21,134 bases of DNA, taken from positions 1-21,134 of IMG/VR virus record IMGVR_UViG_3300001041_000055. The stretch is one strand, 5' to 3'. Each line of letters opens with the position of its first letter. The stretch's first letter is position 1. Under the pieces are notes generated by a model that saw nothing but the letters and a program-made list of their open reading frames with translations, had not been told where the DNA came from and did no database searches. Source of the DNA: a virus. Both the position numbers and the translations under genes were made by a program. Positions 12,761 through 21,134 of this stretch are shown piece by piece.

Positions 12761-15700
12761 ACGCTGTTGATACTCGCATTATAGAAATGCAGTTTAAAAA
12801 TGAACATTTTCAAGCTAATGTACAAGATAGTATGCAGGCAATTGAGGGTCTAAAAAAAGGACTTAATTTAGACGCCGCAACTAAAGCACTACAAGGCCTT
12901 CAAATCACTGGTGATAATTTCTCTTTAGCGGGAATAGGCGCAGGAGTGCAACAGCTCGTCGATAGGTTCTCGACTATGGGTATTGCCGGTATGACTGTGA
13001 TTCACAATCTTACTAATGCCGCTATCGATATGAGCGGAAAATTAGCGGGCGCTATAACTGGACCCCTCATTGAAGGTGGTAAAAAGAGAGCACTGGCTAT
13101 AGCCCAAGCTAAGTTCCAATTCGAAGGTCTTGGTATGGATATAGAAGCCACGATGAAAAATGCAAATGATGCAGTAAGCGGGACTGCGTATGGTCTTGCC
13201 GACGCTGCGATGGTAGCTTCTCAGCTCGGAGCATCCGGCATGAGAGCCGGAGACGCAATGTACTCGTCCTTGAGAGCTGTTTCAGGTGTCGCGGCAATGA
13301 CTGGTAGGGAATATTCTGATATAGGTCGAATCTTTGTAGGGGTCGCTGGTAATGGGCGACTAATGGGTAACGATCTTTTACAACTATCGAGTAGCGGGGT
13401 TAATGCGGCAGCAACTCTGGCTAAAGCTTTAAATAAAACTGAAGCTGAAGTTCGGGAGATGGTGAGCGATGGTAAGATCAGTTTCAAAATATTCTCAGAT
13501 GCTATGGACGATGCTTTTGGGGCACATGCTAAAGATGCTAATAAACTATTTACCGGAGCACTAGCTAATGTAAAATCGGCTTTGGGTCGTATAGGCGCAG
13601 ACGTAGCCGCTGTGGCATTCGATAATCTACGTGACATTTTAAACGCGTTACGACCGGTTATCAATAATGTACATACGGCTCTTAAACCGTTGATTGGTGT
13701 ATTTAATACCGTTACTACTGGATTAAGCAAAGGGATCATTGATAAATTAGATATCAAAAATTTTGGACCATTAGTAAATGTACTTCAGTCAGTACACAAT
13801 GTCACTAAAGGCTTATATAGCATTTTAAAACCCATCAAAGATGCTTTTCAAGAGATCTTTCCAGCAGCAACTGTCACTCAACTGTTATTCTTTACGGGCG
13901 GACTCAAGGATCTAACCGATAAATTCAAAATGGGAGACACACAAGCCTCCAATATTAAAGACACATTCAAGGGAGTATTCGCCGTACTAAATACGGGTTT
14001 ACTAATCCTCCTTGCATTCGGCAAAGCTGTAGCTTACATGGCAGCCCCTTTACTACCAATAGCAGATAGACTACTGTATATAACAGCTGCCATTGGTCGA
14101 TTCCTTGTAGCAGTAGACCAATCAGTAAAGTCTTCTACTATATTTAACGAAGCGATTACTTTTCTAGCATCAGTTATAACCCCGGTCGCTAACTTTATTG
14201 CTGACGCACTGACGGCCTTGACAGAGGCATTCAAAGCTCTATGGAACAACGATGCCGGTGACGGAGATAAGTTTACAGGTAGAGTGTCCGCTAGGTTTGC
14301 TGGATTAAACAAAGTACTTGACTTATTACATCAAGCCCTATCTAAACTAGTTACGGCGTTTAAAACTATGTTCCCCGTGTTTGGTAAGCTTGCCACTATT
14401 GCCGGTGAAGCACTTAATCAGTTCGGAGACATCATACTAAACACCCTCAAAGCCGGTAACTTTAAAGCTATATTTGACATGATAAACGGAACCTTGTTTG
14501 CAGGCATACTAATCGGACTAAACAAGTATATATATTCCATAACGAACATAGCAACCAAGGGTGGCTTCTTACAAAACATTACCGGAGTCTTTAACGGAGT
14601 CAGAGCCAGTCTTAGATTGTGGCAGCAAGAGTTACAAGCAAAAATAATAAAGAGTATCGCGATTTCTATTGCTATTTTGGCTGCGGCTTTAGTTGCTATT
14701 TCGTTAATCGATTCGGAAAAACTAACTTCTTCATTGGTAGCCATAGGTACTTTACTGACTGAGCTATTCGTGGCTATGGGTCTGCTTGGCAAAATTGCTG
14801 GAGGACCTGGTATAATCGCTACGTTCAAGCTAATCGCAGCCATGCAAGGACTAGGCATCGCCATTCTTATTCTAGCTGTCGCTATGGGAAAATTAGCAAA
14901 ACTCAATTGGGAAGAAATAGCCAAAGGTCTTACCGCTATAGCTGCGCTTTGTGTAATATTAGTCGCCACCTCAGCAGGGCTTTCAAAAGCGTCGTCTAAA
15001 ATGGTATCCAGTAGTGTAGGTCTTATATTATTTGCGGTTGCGTTAAACATGCTTGCTGACGCAGTTATAAAATTAGGAGCTATTGATATGAAGTCTCTAG
15101 CTAAAGGTTTAGGCTCAGTTGGTGTGCTGGTTCTTGAGTTAGGTATATTTATGAAGTTGACAAGCGGTAAAGGTATGGGTCTAAGTAGCAGCCTCGGACT
15201 TATTGCTCTGGCTCAGGCTATAATTATGTTAGCAACTGCCGTAACAGCATTTGCAGCATTAGACGTTAATACATTAATCAAGGGTTTAGGTGCAGTTGTT
15301 ACAGTTCTTCTTGAACTTGCTATATTTACTAAGCTTACAGGCAACGCTAAGAACGTAATCGCTACAGCCCTTGGGTTACTGATTCTGGGACAAGCAATGC
15401 TTATATTTGCCCAAGCCATTGGCGTTCTTGGAAATATGTCCGTTGAACAACTCCAAAAAGGTCTACTTGCAATGGCGGGAGCATTGGCTGCAGTAACTAT
15501 TGCCGTTAGATTAATGCCTAAAGGAATGGTATTCACAGGCGTTGGGCTTATAGCCATCGCGGCTGCCTTGGTTATTCTATCAAGAGCATTACAAACTATG
15601 GGTGGTATGACGTGGGACGAGATCGCCAGAGGTCTTACTGTATTGGGTGGTGCGTTAATTATCATCGCGGCGACAATGGCCTTAATGACAACGTCCTTAG

Positions 15701-18700
15701 CAGGCGCTGCAGCATTGTTAATTATTTCAGGGGCCCTTACCGTCTTAGCGACAGTCATGCAAACATTAGGAGCAATGTCCTTAGCTCAAATTGGTAAAAG
15801 TCTGATTGCTTTAGTGGGCGTATTTGCGGTACTAGGATTATCCGCTCTTATTTTAGCGCCGTTAGTTCCCGTGTTACTAGCACTTGGCGCAGCAGTACTA
15901 CTTTTAGGCATTGGGTGTCTGGCCGTCGGGGCTGGATTAACCTTATTTTCGGTAGCGTTGACAGCTCTCAGTGTAGCTTTAACTGCTAGTGGTGGAGCAA
16001 TTGCACTATTCATCACAAGTATCGTTGGATTACTACCTATGCTTCTTTCCCAGTTACGCGTGACGCTTGTGACTCTATGTGAAGTCTTAGCGGCTACAGC
16101 ACCAGCATTTGTCGACGCATTGGTAATTGTAGTTTCAGCCCTTGTAGACGGGCTCATACGAATAATACCTAAACTATTAGAGGGACTATCGGTCGTTCTA
16201 AAATCAGTATTAGATTTTCTCGTTAAGTCTATACCCATGATAGTGGATGCGGGCATGAAGTTGGTTATGGGTCTACTTAAGGGCATTCTAGACAATATCG
16301 GTAAGATATTGGTGGTTGGAACTCTAATAATCATAGAATTCTTAAAAGGTGTGGCTGATAAACTCCCGGCGGTGATTCAAGCAGCCTTCGAAGTTATTAT
16401 TAGTTTTATCAACGGATTAGCCGACGCAATCAGAACTAACGGCGCGGAAATAACTAGTGCTGTAGGTAATCTTGTTGATGCTATTATTGGCGCTATTGGC
16501 GGAGCAATTGATAAATTCATAGAGGCTGGCGGAAATTTGATCGGCGGATTCATTAAAGGGATGAGAGATAAGATTTCTGACGCTGCTTCTTTCGCTGCAA
16601 ATATGGGTGCCACTGTACTGCAAGCGGCTAAGAACGCTTTAGGTATTCGTTCGCCGTCTAAATATTTCGACAAAGAAGTAGGACAAATGGTTGGCGTAGG
16701 TATGGCTAACGGACTAAAAGCCAGCACCTCGGAAGCAGTTGGTGCTGGAGATGCTATGTCTAAAGCAGTATATGATAACGCTACGGACGCACGCATAAAA
16801 GCCGAACACGAAGCCTATCGAAGTCAAAATGATGTGTATGCTAGTCAAAAAGATATGGCTAAAAAAGAACAAGCTATCGGTAAAACGAAACAAGCCCAAG
16901 GTCAATCCAACTTCGATAAGTCAATTGAATGGATCGATGAGCATAAGTATTACAACACTTTAAGCTTACAAGAGGAGCTCGCTGCTTGGCAAAAGATTCA
17001 GAAAACATATTCAGAAGGATCGGAGGAACGGAAAAAAGCAGACAGAGAAGTCTATAGACTGCGAAAAGAAATGGTCAGTGCTGAGTTTAACGCAATGGTT
17101 AAAAACATGGATGATCTAAAATACTATAAAAAGTTAAGTGTGGCTGACGAACTTGCGACGTGGGAAGCTGCCCAGAAAAAATATTTAGACGGTACAGATG
17201 AACGGATACGAGCGGACAAAGAAGTTTATAGAATTAAGGACCAAATCCGAAAAGATGATTTTGATGTGGGCGTCAAAACGATTGACGAGTATAAGTATTA
17301 TAACAAGTTGGGTTTAGAAGACGAACTTTATGCGTGGCAAAGACTTCAAAAAAAACATGCCAATGGGTCCGATGAACGGATACGAGCGGACAAAGAAGTT
17401 TATCGAATTGAACAAAACATAAATGACCTTAATGAATCATATTCGCAACGTAGTCTGGATCTTGAGACAAGTATAAATGATGAACGTATGCGTCTTGAAG
17501 ATGAGTATTATGCTAAAACCCAATCCACTAACGAAAAGTTAATAGCTGATATTGCAAGCGTGAACAAAGAGTACGAAGATGCTCTTGACTCTCGCAGTAA
17601 AACAATATACGGCACGTACGGTTTATTTGATAAGGTTGCTTCCAAAAAACGAGTTAGTGGAGTGTCTCTAATCAAAAACTTGCAGTCTCAAGCTGCTGAT
17701 TTAAATGAGTGGAGACAAAGTCTTACCGATTTATCCAGAAAGGGAATTAGTTCCGACTTAATTGACGAACTCAAAGCGATGGGTCCTTCTGCTTCAGCTC
17801 AAATTGCAGCGTTAAACACCCTAAGTGCGTCAGAACTGACTACGTACGTATCCTTATGGCAAAACAAACACCAAGATGCAAAAACCCAAGCCGTGGCCGA
17901 ACTCAAAGATATGCGTTCGAGCACCGTAAGTCAAATATCCACGTTAAAGAAAGAAGCATCAAAAGAATTAACTAGCTATAGGACTATGTGGAACGACCAA
18001 ATGGTAGCTTTAAATGCTGACGCGGATGTACAATTATCAGCCTTGAATTCGGAATGGTCGACCAAACTCGGAACATTAAGAACTGCATCTCAAACCGAAT
18101 TCAAGGCTATGTCCACTGACATTGCAACGACCGTTACTGAGTTACGAGTCAATGTTGAAACCGAATTTACGACCCTTGCAAGCGGCATTCAAACGGTAAT
18201 GTCCGCGCCTGATTGGGCTGGCGTCGGTATAAACATTATACAAGGCATGATTAACGGCATAAACAGTAAGTCCGCGGCCCTAGCACAAGAAGTAGCAAGG
18301 ACTGCCTTACAGGCATTGAACTCTGCCAAAAGCGCTTTAGGTATTAAATCGCCGTCTAAAGCATTTGAAGAAGTGGGTATGTACTCAGCTCTAGGGTTTG
18401 CTGGCGGTTTAAAGGCTTATTCGGACGTAGCTAGTGTAGAGGCCGTCAACGTGGGTAAACGGGCTGTATCGGCCCTCACAGGAGCTGTAGCAGGTATCGC
18501 AGATATCATAAATAGTGACATGGACATACAGCCGACCATTAGACCTGTCTTGGATTTGACGGATGTTAGTTCAGGGCTTAGTTCTGCTTTCAACAAGAGT
18601 CAATCGATCAATGTTGGTAGCATTACAAGTAAGACTGCGAGTATTTCAAATCTAGACGCTAACCGCAGAATGAATGCTAATCAAAATGGAAGTAATACCA

Positions 18701-18852
18701 CGGTTACGAATAGTACTCCTGAGTCAAATGTTAGTGGATTAGTGTTAAAAATTGAAAACTTCATCAATAACCGAGCACAAGACACTAAGGCCCTCATGGA
18801 GGAACTTGAGTTCTATCGTAAACAAGTAGTAATCGGAAGGGGCGGTAACTAA
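12757..18852 (+). CDS. tail tape measure protein
   Basis: A 2031-residue protein. It fixes tail length and is thought to be ejected ahead of the DNA. Residues about 120-260 match the tape-measure N-terminal domain (GTAYGLADAAMVASQLGASG; GNDLLQLSSSGVNAAATLA). Residues 634-1035 hold seven hydrophobic repeats of about 59 residues with the anchor [LM]-x-W/V-x-E-x-x-KGL. More hydrophobic and amphipathic segments follow to about 1240. Two GI[KR]SPSK modules (about 1257-1323 and 1821-1889) flank three exact-period 58-residue charged repeats (1389-1556) and a coiled-coil Lys/Glu/Ala-rich region. ATG 12757 follows AAGGAGG by ten bases and overlaps the upstream stop. At about 1.5 angstrom per residue, the tail could be up to roughly 300 nm, an upper estimate. 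Confidence 0.95.
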   Translation: MNAVDTRIIEMQFKNEHFQANVQDSMQAIEGLKKGLNLDAATKALQGLQITGDNFSLAGIGAGVQQLVDRFSTMGIAGMTVIHNLTNAAIDMSGKLAGAITGPLIEGGKKRALAIAQAKFQFEGLGMDIEATMKNANDAVSGTAYGLADAAMVASQLGASGMRAGDAMYSSLRAVSGVAAMTGREYSDIGRIFVGVAGNGRLMGNDLLQLSSSGVNAAATLAKALNKTEAEVREMVSDGKISFKIFSDAMDDAFGAHAKDANKLFTGALANVKSALGRIGADVAAVAFDNLRDILNALRPVINNVHTALKPLIGVFNTVTTGLSKGIIDKLDIKNFGPLVNVLQSVHNVTKGLYSILKPIKDAFQEIFPAATVTQLLFFTGGLKDLTDKFKMGDTQASNIKDTFKGVFAVLNTGLLILLAFGKAVAYMAAPLLPIADRLLYITAAIGRFLVAVDQSVKSSTIFNEAITFLASVITPVANFIADALTALTEAFKALWNNDAGDGDKFTGRVSARFAGLNKVLDLLHQALSKLVTAFKTMFPVFGKLATIAGEALNQFGDIILNTLKAGNFKAIFDMINGTLFAGILIGLNKYIYSITNIATKGGFLQNITGVFNGVRASLRLWQQELQAKIIKSIAISIAILAAALVAISLIDSEKLTSSLVAIGTLLTELFVAMGLLGKIAGGPGIIATFKLIAAMQGLGIAILILAVAMGKLAKLNWEEIAKGLTAIAALCVILVATSAGLSKASSKMVSSSVGLILFAVALNMLADAVIKLGAIDMKSLAKGLGSVGVLVLELGIFMKLTSGKGMGLSSSLGLIALAQAIIMLATAVTAFAALDVNTLIKGLGAVVTVLLELAIFTKLTGNAKNVIATALGLLILGQAMLIFAQAIGVLGNMSVEQLQKGLLAMAGALAAVTIAVRLMPKGMVFTGVGLIAIAAALVILSRALQTMGGMTWDEIARGLTVLGGALIIIAATMALMTTSLAGAAALLIISGALTVLATVMQTLGAMSLAQIGKSLIALVGVFAVLGLSALILAPLVPVLLALGAAVLLLGIGCLAVGAGLTLFSVALTALSVALTASGGAIALFITSIVGLLPMLLSQLRVTLVTLCEVLAATAPAFVDALVIVVSALVDGLIRIIPKLLEGLSVVLKSVLDFLVKSIPMIVDAGMKLVMGLLKGILDNIGKILVVGTLIIIEFLKGVADKLPAVIQAAFEVIISFINGLADAIRTNGAEITSAVGNLVDAIIGAIGGAIDKFIEAGGNLIGGFIKGMRDKISDAASFAANMGATVLQAAKNALGIRSPSKYFDKEVGQMVGVGMANGLKASTSEAVGAGDAMSKAVYDNATDARIKAEHEAYRSQNDVYASQKDMAKKEQAIGKTKQAQGQSNFDKSIEWIDEHKYYNTLSLQEELAAWQKIQKTYSEGSEERKKADREVYRLRKEMVSAEFNAMVKNMDDLKYYKKLSVADELATWEAAQKKYLDGTDERIRADKEVYRIKDQIRKDDFDVGVKTIDEYKYYNKLGLEDELYAWQRLQKKHANGSDERIRADKEVYRIEQNINDLNESYSQRSLDLETSINDERMRLEDEYYAKTQSTNEKLIADIASVNKEYEDALDSRSKTIYGTYGLFDKVASKKRVSGVSLIKNLQSQAADLNEWRQSLTDLSRKGISSDLIDELKAMGPSASAQIAALNTLSASELTTYVSLWQNKHQDAKTQAVAELKDMRSSTVSQISTLKKEASKELTSYRTMWNDQMVALNADADVQLSALNSEWSTKLGTLRTASQTEFKAMSTDIATTVTELRVNVETEFTTLASGIQTVMSAPDWAGVGINIIQGMINGINSKSAALAQEVARTALQALNSAKSALGIKSPSKAFEEVGMYSALGFAGGLKAYSDVASVEAVNVGKRAVSALTGAVAGIADIINSDMDIQPTIRPVLDLTDVSSGLSSAFNKSQSINVGSITSKTASISNLDANRRMNANQNGSNTTVTNSTPESNVSGLVLKIENFINNRAQDTKALMEELEFYRKQVVIGRGGN
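14656..15861 (+). repeat. seven hydrophobic ~59-residue repeats in the tape measure
   Basis: Each unit has a Leu/Ala-rich helix (for example LGLIALAQAIIMLATAVTAF), a short [LMI][DSNT]-x-x-x-[LI]-x-[KR]GL turn-helix, and a second Leu/Val-rich helix. The anchor Leu codons lie at 14734, 14929, 15109, 15286, 15463, 15634 and 15802, i.e. spacings of 65, 60, 59, 59, 57 and 56 codons. Confidence 0.85.
16525..16725 (+). repeat. GIRSPSK module, copy 1, in the tape measure
   Basis: A roughly 67-residue module with GGNLIGGFIKGM, AAKNALGIRSPSKYF and VGQMVGVGMANGLKAS. A second copy lies at about 18217-18423. Confidence 0.75.
17197..17229 (+). repeat. 33-base perfect direct repeat, copy 1
   Basis: Encodes DERIRADKEVY and is identical base for base to 17371-17403, 174 bases downstream, inside the tape measure triplicate. 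Confidence 0.95.
17371..17403 (+). repeat. 33-base perfect direct repeat, copy 2
   Basis: Second copy of the repeat at 17197-17229. Perfect DNA identity implies recent duplication or gene conversion. Confidence 0.95.
18217..18423 (+). repeat. GIKSPSK module, copy 2, in the tape measure
   Basis: Contains GVGINIIQGMINGIN, SAKSALGIKSPSKAF and VGMYSALGFAGGLKAYS, parallel to the module at 16525. The two bracket the charged repeat and coiled-coil section. Confidence 0.75.
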
Positions 18853-19550
18853 TGGTCTATTTACACGAAGAGCCATATTTTATATACAACAGGATTTCAA
18901 GTAAAGATATGGGTATTTTGGTGAATACATTACCGCCCATCATCAAGGTCAATAGGGACATTAACAAGATAGTTATACCCGGTAGAGATGGTTTTTTAAC
19001 GGAGGACTTTGGGACTTATAGTAGTATGGTTAAGTCGTGTGAATGCACACTCTTAGATATTGCTGAGGTTGATAAAGTCTTAGCATGGTTGGATGGCTCC
19101 GGAGATGTTATTTTCTCCGACCAACCAGACCGAAAATACAAGGCTAGTATAATCAATCAAATACCATTCGAACGAATTATGCGACAGTGGCACAAATTCA
19201 TTGTCATATTTGATTGTCAGCCGTTTCCCTTGTCGGTCGAGAATTCGGAGATTACACTGACTGTCCCCAGTGCTCTGATTAACGTAGGAACCTGCACAAG
19301 CAAACCCATATTCAAAGTCTATGGCACCGGAACCATCGATCTCGATATTAACGGTAACGTGATTCATCTCACAAACGTTGTGGGTCACGTTACGATAGAT
19401 AGTGATCTGATGGACTGCTATAAGGATACTGTACTTAAGAACAACGACATGTCGGGTGATTTCCCCGAATTAGTCGTCGGTCAAAACTCTATTAGTTGGA
19501 CGGGAACAGTTACTTCAGTTGTAATAACTCCTAATTGGCGGTGGATGTAA
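18852..19550 (+). CDS. distal tail protein (Dit)
   Basis: A 232-residue protein of the siphophage Dit/tail-family type, with the N-terminal DMGILVNTLPPIIKVNRDIN followed by IVIPGRDGFLTEDFGTYSSM, SGDVIFSDQPDRKYKASI and the W-containing core FERIMRQWHKFIVIFDCQPFP. A jelly-roll-like beta C-terminal part ends in ITPNWRWM. Dit forms a hexamer at the tail tip linking the tube to Tal. The start overlaps the tape measure stop by one base (TAATG), with GGAAGGGGCGG upstream. Cellulose- or sugar-binding insertions found in some larger Dits are absent. Confidence 0.88.
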   Translation: MVYLHEEPYFIYNRISSKDMGILVNTLPPIIKVNRDINKIVIPGRDGFLTEDFGTYSSMVKSCECTLLDIAEVDKVLAWLDGSGDVIFSDQPDRKYKASIINQIPFERIMRQWHKFIVIFDCQPFPLSVENSEITLTVPSALINVGTCTSKPIFKVYGTGTIDLDINGNVIHLTNVVGHVTIDSDLMDCYKDTVLKNNDMSGDFPELVVGQNSISWTGTVTSVVITPNWRWM

Positions 19551-21134
19551 TGATTTCTGTACATGACAGCAAGGCCACTGAATTTACAAGCAACGGTCTA
19601 GTGGTCTTATCTGATTCCATATCATCCGTGGTCACCGAAGAGCTTAATGGCATATTTGAGTGCGAACTCGAACACCCCTTAGACGCACGTGGTAAGTGGG
19701 AGTATCTCATAGAGGATAACGTCATAAAAGCTGACGGACAACTCTTTCGCATATACAACAAAGTAAAGACGTTAACCTCCATCAGAGTCAATGCTCGTCA
19801 TATATTTTATGATCTTCTTGACAATCTACTAGAAGACGTAACTTCTACTGATTTAAGTGGACAAGCTACGCTAAACCATATTCTAACTAATACCCAATAT
19901 GCTCACCCTTTTACGTCTATAAGTGACGTTGGTGGGGTCAACACTTTATATTTCATTCGTAAGAATCCAGTCGAGGCTATCATGGGTTCGGAAGGACTGC
20001 TTAGTACGTACGGAGGAGAACTGGTCAGAGACAACTTCCTTATTAAACATTTAGGGGTTAGAGGGTCTGATCGAGGAGTCCTAATAGCTTACGGTAAGAA
20101 CATCCAGGGCATAGAGGAGACGTTAGATACTAGTGGTATCTGTACACGCTTAATGCCTATTGGTAGTGACGGCTTAACACTTGACGAAAAGTACATCGAC
20201 AGTCCGTATATTGGTAATTACCCCAACCCAAGGATCAAAGTGGTTGACTTTAGTGAAATAGACACCTGGGATGAACTCAGGACTGCGGCTCTGGCGTACA
20301 TGGAAACCTCCAAAATAGATATTCCTCAATTCAATTACAAAGTTGATTTCGTTGAGCTATCTAAGACCGAAGAGTACAAAAACTACGCAGTGCTCGAAAG
20401 TGTATGTTTAGGCGATACAGTTACCGTTAAGCACTCCAGACTCAACCTCAATCTAAAAGTCAAGGTTATTAAAATAACCAAGAATATCATAACCGATAGG
20501 ATTGAAAGTGTTGAATTGGGAAGCTTTAAACCCAACCTTGCAACAGGTATTACTAATTCCATTCAGAAAGTAAAACAAGATATTATTAACGTTAAATCCG
20601 CGTATCAACTCGCTATAGAGAACGCCACAGCCCTCATAACAGGTTCAAATGGTGGTAACGTAGTAATACGTACGGATGAGGCCGGAAAGCCTTATGAGAT
20701 ACTTATCATGGACACGACAGACGTCATGACCGCACTCGACGTGTGGCGTTGGAATCTTGGTGGATTCGGACATAGTTCTATGGGGGTTAACGGCCCATAT
20801 ACCACAGCCATAACCCAAGATGGATCAATAGTAGGTAGCTTCATTACAGGCTTGTTGGGGAAATTCGTAACCATTCGCGCTAATCAAATCATGGTTGGAG
20901 ACCTGGGAGAGACGATAGCAGATGACTTAATAGACGGCGCTACGGATTGGAACTATGCTCATGCACAAACCCTTGATTTGGCGAGCGATAACAAATTCAC
21001 ACCTCTTGAAAAACAAAGCCTCTCTGTGACTTACGACGGTATAAAAGCCGAAAAACTAGCTCTTGACGCAAGTGCCTCAAAGTATACTCTACCGATTATC
21101 CATGTGTCACAAAATATATTGGATTATCTAGCTT
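19550..21134 (+). CDS. tail-associated protein (Tal, prophage endopeptidase tail family), 3' end outside the window
   Basis: The frame is open from ATG 19550 to the window end: 528 codons and still running. The start overlaps the Dit stop by one base (TAATG). Residues 1 to about 340 match the prophage-tail (gp44/gp27-like) fold: LVVLSDSISSVVTEELNGIF, EYLIEDNVIKADGQLFRIYN, VNARHIFYDLLDNLL, LIAYGKNIQGIEETLD, RLMPIGSDGL and YPNPRIKVV, then VCLGDTVTVKHSRLNLNLKV and RIESVELGSF. A helix (about 345-365) leads to a beta section with ITGSNGGNVVIRTDEAGKP and WRWNLGGFGHSS, then LGKFVTIRANQIMVGD. Tal trimers close the tail tip and extend to receptor-binding or wall-cutting domains, which here would lie beyond the window. 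Confidence 0.88.
   Translation, partial: MISVHDSKATEFTSNGLVVLSDSISSVVTEELNGIFECELEHPLDARGKWEYLIEDNVIKADGQLFRIYNKVKTLTSIRVNARHIFYDLLDNLLEDVTSTDLSGQATLNHILTNTQYAHPFTSISDVGGVNTLYFIRKNPVEAIMGSEGLLSTYGGELVRDNFLIKHLGVRGSDRGVLIAYGKNIQGIEETLDTSGICTRLMPIGSDGLTLDEKYIDSPYIGNYPNPRIKVVDFSEIDTWDELRTAALAYMETSKIDIPQFNYKVDFVELSKTEEYKNYAVLESVCLGDTVTVKHSRLNLNLKVKVIKITKNIITDRIESVELGSFKPNLATGITNSIQKVKQDIINVKSAYQLAIENATALITGSNGGNVVIRTDEAGKPYEILIMDTTDVMTALDVWRWNLGGFGHSSMGVNGPYTTAITQDGSIVGSFITGLLGKFVTIRANQIMVGDLGETIADDLIDGATDWNYAHAQTLDLASDNKFTPLEKQSLSVTYDGIKAEKLALDASASKYTLPIIHVSQNILDYLA

Larger units (their letters stand above)
16921..17424 (+). repeat. three 58-residue charged repeats in the tape measure
   Basis: The units share KYY-x-x-L, [EDL]-E-L-x-x-W-x-x-x-Q, G-[ST]-[ED]-ER and AD[RK]EVYR. 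The KYY Lys codons are at 16945, 17119 and 17293, exactly 174 bases (58 codons) apart. Confidence 0.9.

Noticed and set aside
14418-15050. 210-codon minus-strand frame, with similar ones at 13221-13757, 15213-15758, 15786-16334 and 16377-16796
   Set aside because: These lie opposite the hydrophobic tape measure coding sequence, whose codon pattern keeps the complement open; the products have no family features.
1-21134. tRNA genes, CRISPR arrays or insertion sequences
   Set aside because: Reading both strands, I saw no tRNA cloverleaf, regular spacer-repeat series, transposase or terminal inverted repeats; there is almost no noncoding room.

Overview
The window is a block of late structural genes from a long-tailed (siphovirus-type, HK97-fold) phage or prophage. 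The host is most likely a Bacillota bacterium (Clostridia, Negativicutes or Bacilli). The evidence is the moderately AT-rich DNA, strong AGGAGG-type ribosome binding sites ahead of most genes, occasional TTG/GTG start codons, and protein families typical of phages of that phylum. All genes lie on the + strand, tightly packed, with stop/start overlaps (ATGA, TAATG). No integrase, repressor, small terminase or lysis gene is present, so the sequence does not show whether this is a free phage or a prophage.

Layout. 1-2834: the 3' end of a membrane-associated protein, a tiny hydrophobic protein, an HNH endonuclease, a bacterial SH3 protein, a gp6-like head-tail connector, and the first protein with an N-terminal HYGVLGMHWG tag. 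2859-5218: large terminase, a short broken tag gene, and a second full tag protein. 5234-9290: portal, a fused prohead protease/delta/major capsid gene with an internal capsid start site, a small Cys-rich protein, a head-closure protein and a tail-terminator-like protein. 9306-11388: tail tube protein with a C-terminal Ig-like domain, then a repeat-containing putative virion protein; each is followed by a nearly identical stem-loop terminator. 11413-12760: two tail assembly chaperone-like genes and a gp10-like protein. 12757-21134: a very large tape measure protein, distal tail protein (Dit) and the start of the tail-associated protein (Tal), which runs off the window.

How the genes work together. 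The terminase, helped by the HNH nuclease, packages DNA through the portal into a shell built from the protease-capsid product. The connector, closure and terminator proteins join head and tail. The chaperones load tube subunits around the tape measure, and Dit and Tal start the baseplate. The two hairpins around the 10356-11342 gene probably step expression down after the most abundant tail protein.

The least understood part is the tag family. Two intact copies and one frame-disrupted copy of an H-x-G-x-L-G-M-x-W-G tag sit around the terminase gene, and the truncated first gene resembles the cargo end of the same family. The tag could be a signal for loading proteins into the head, but that is inference. 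No stretch over 300 bases lacks a gene.
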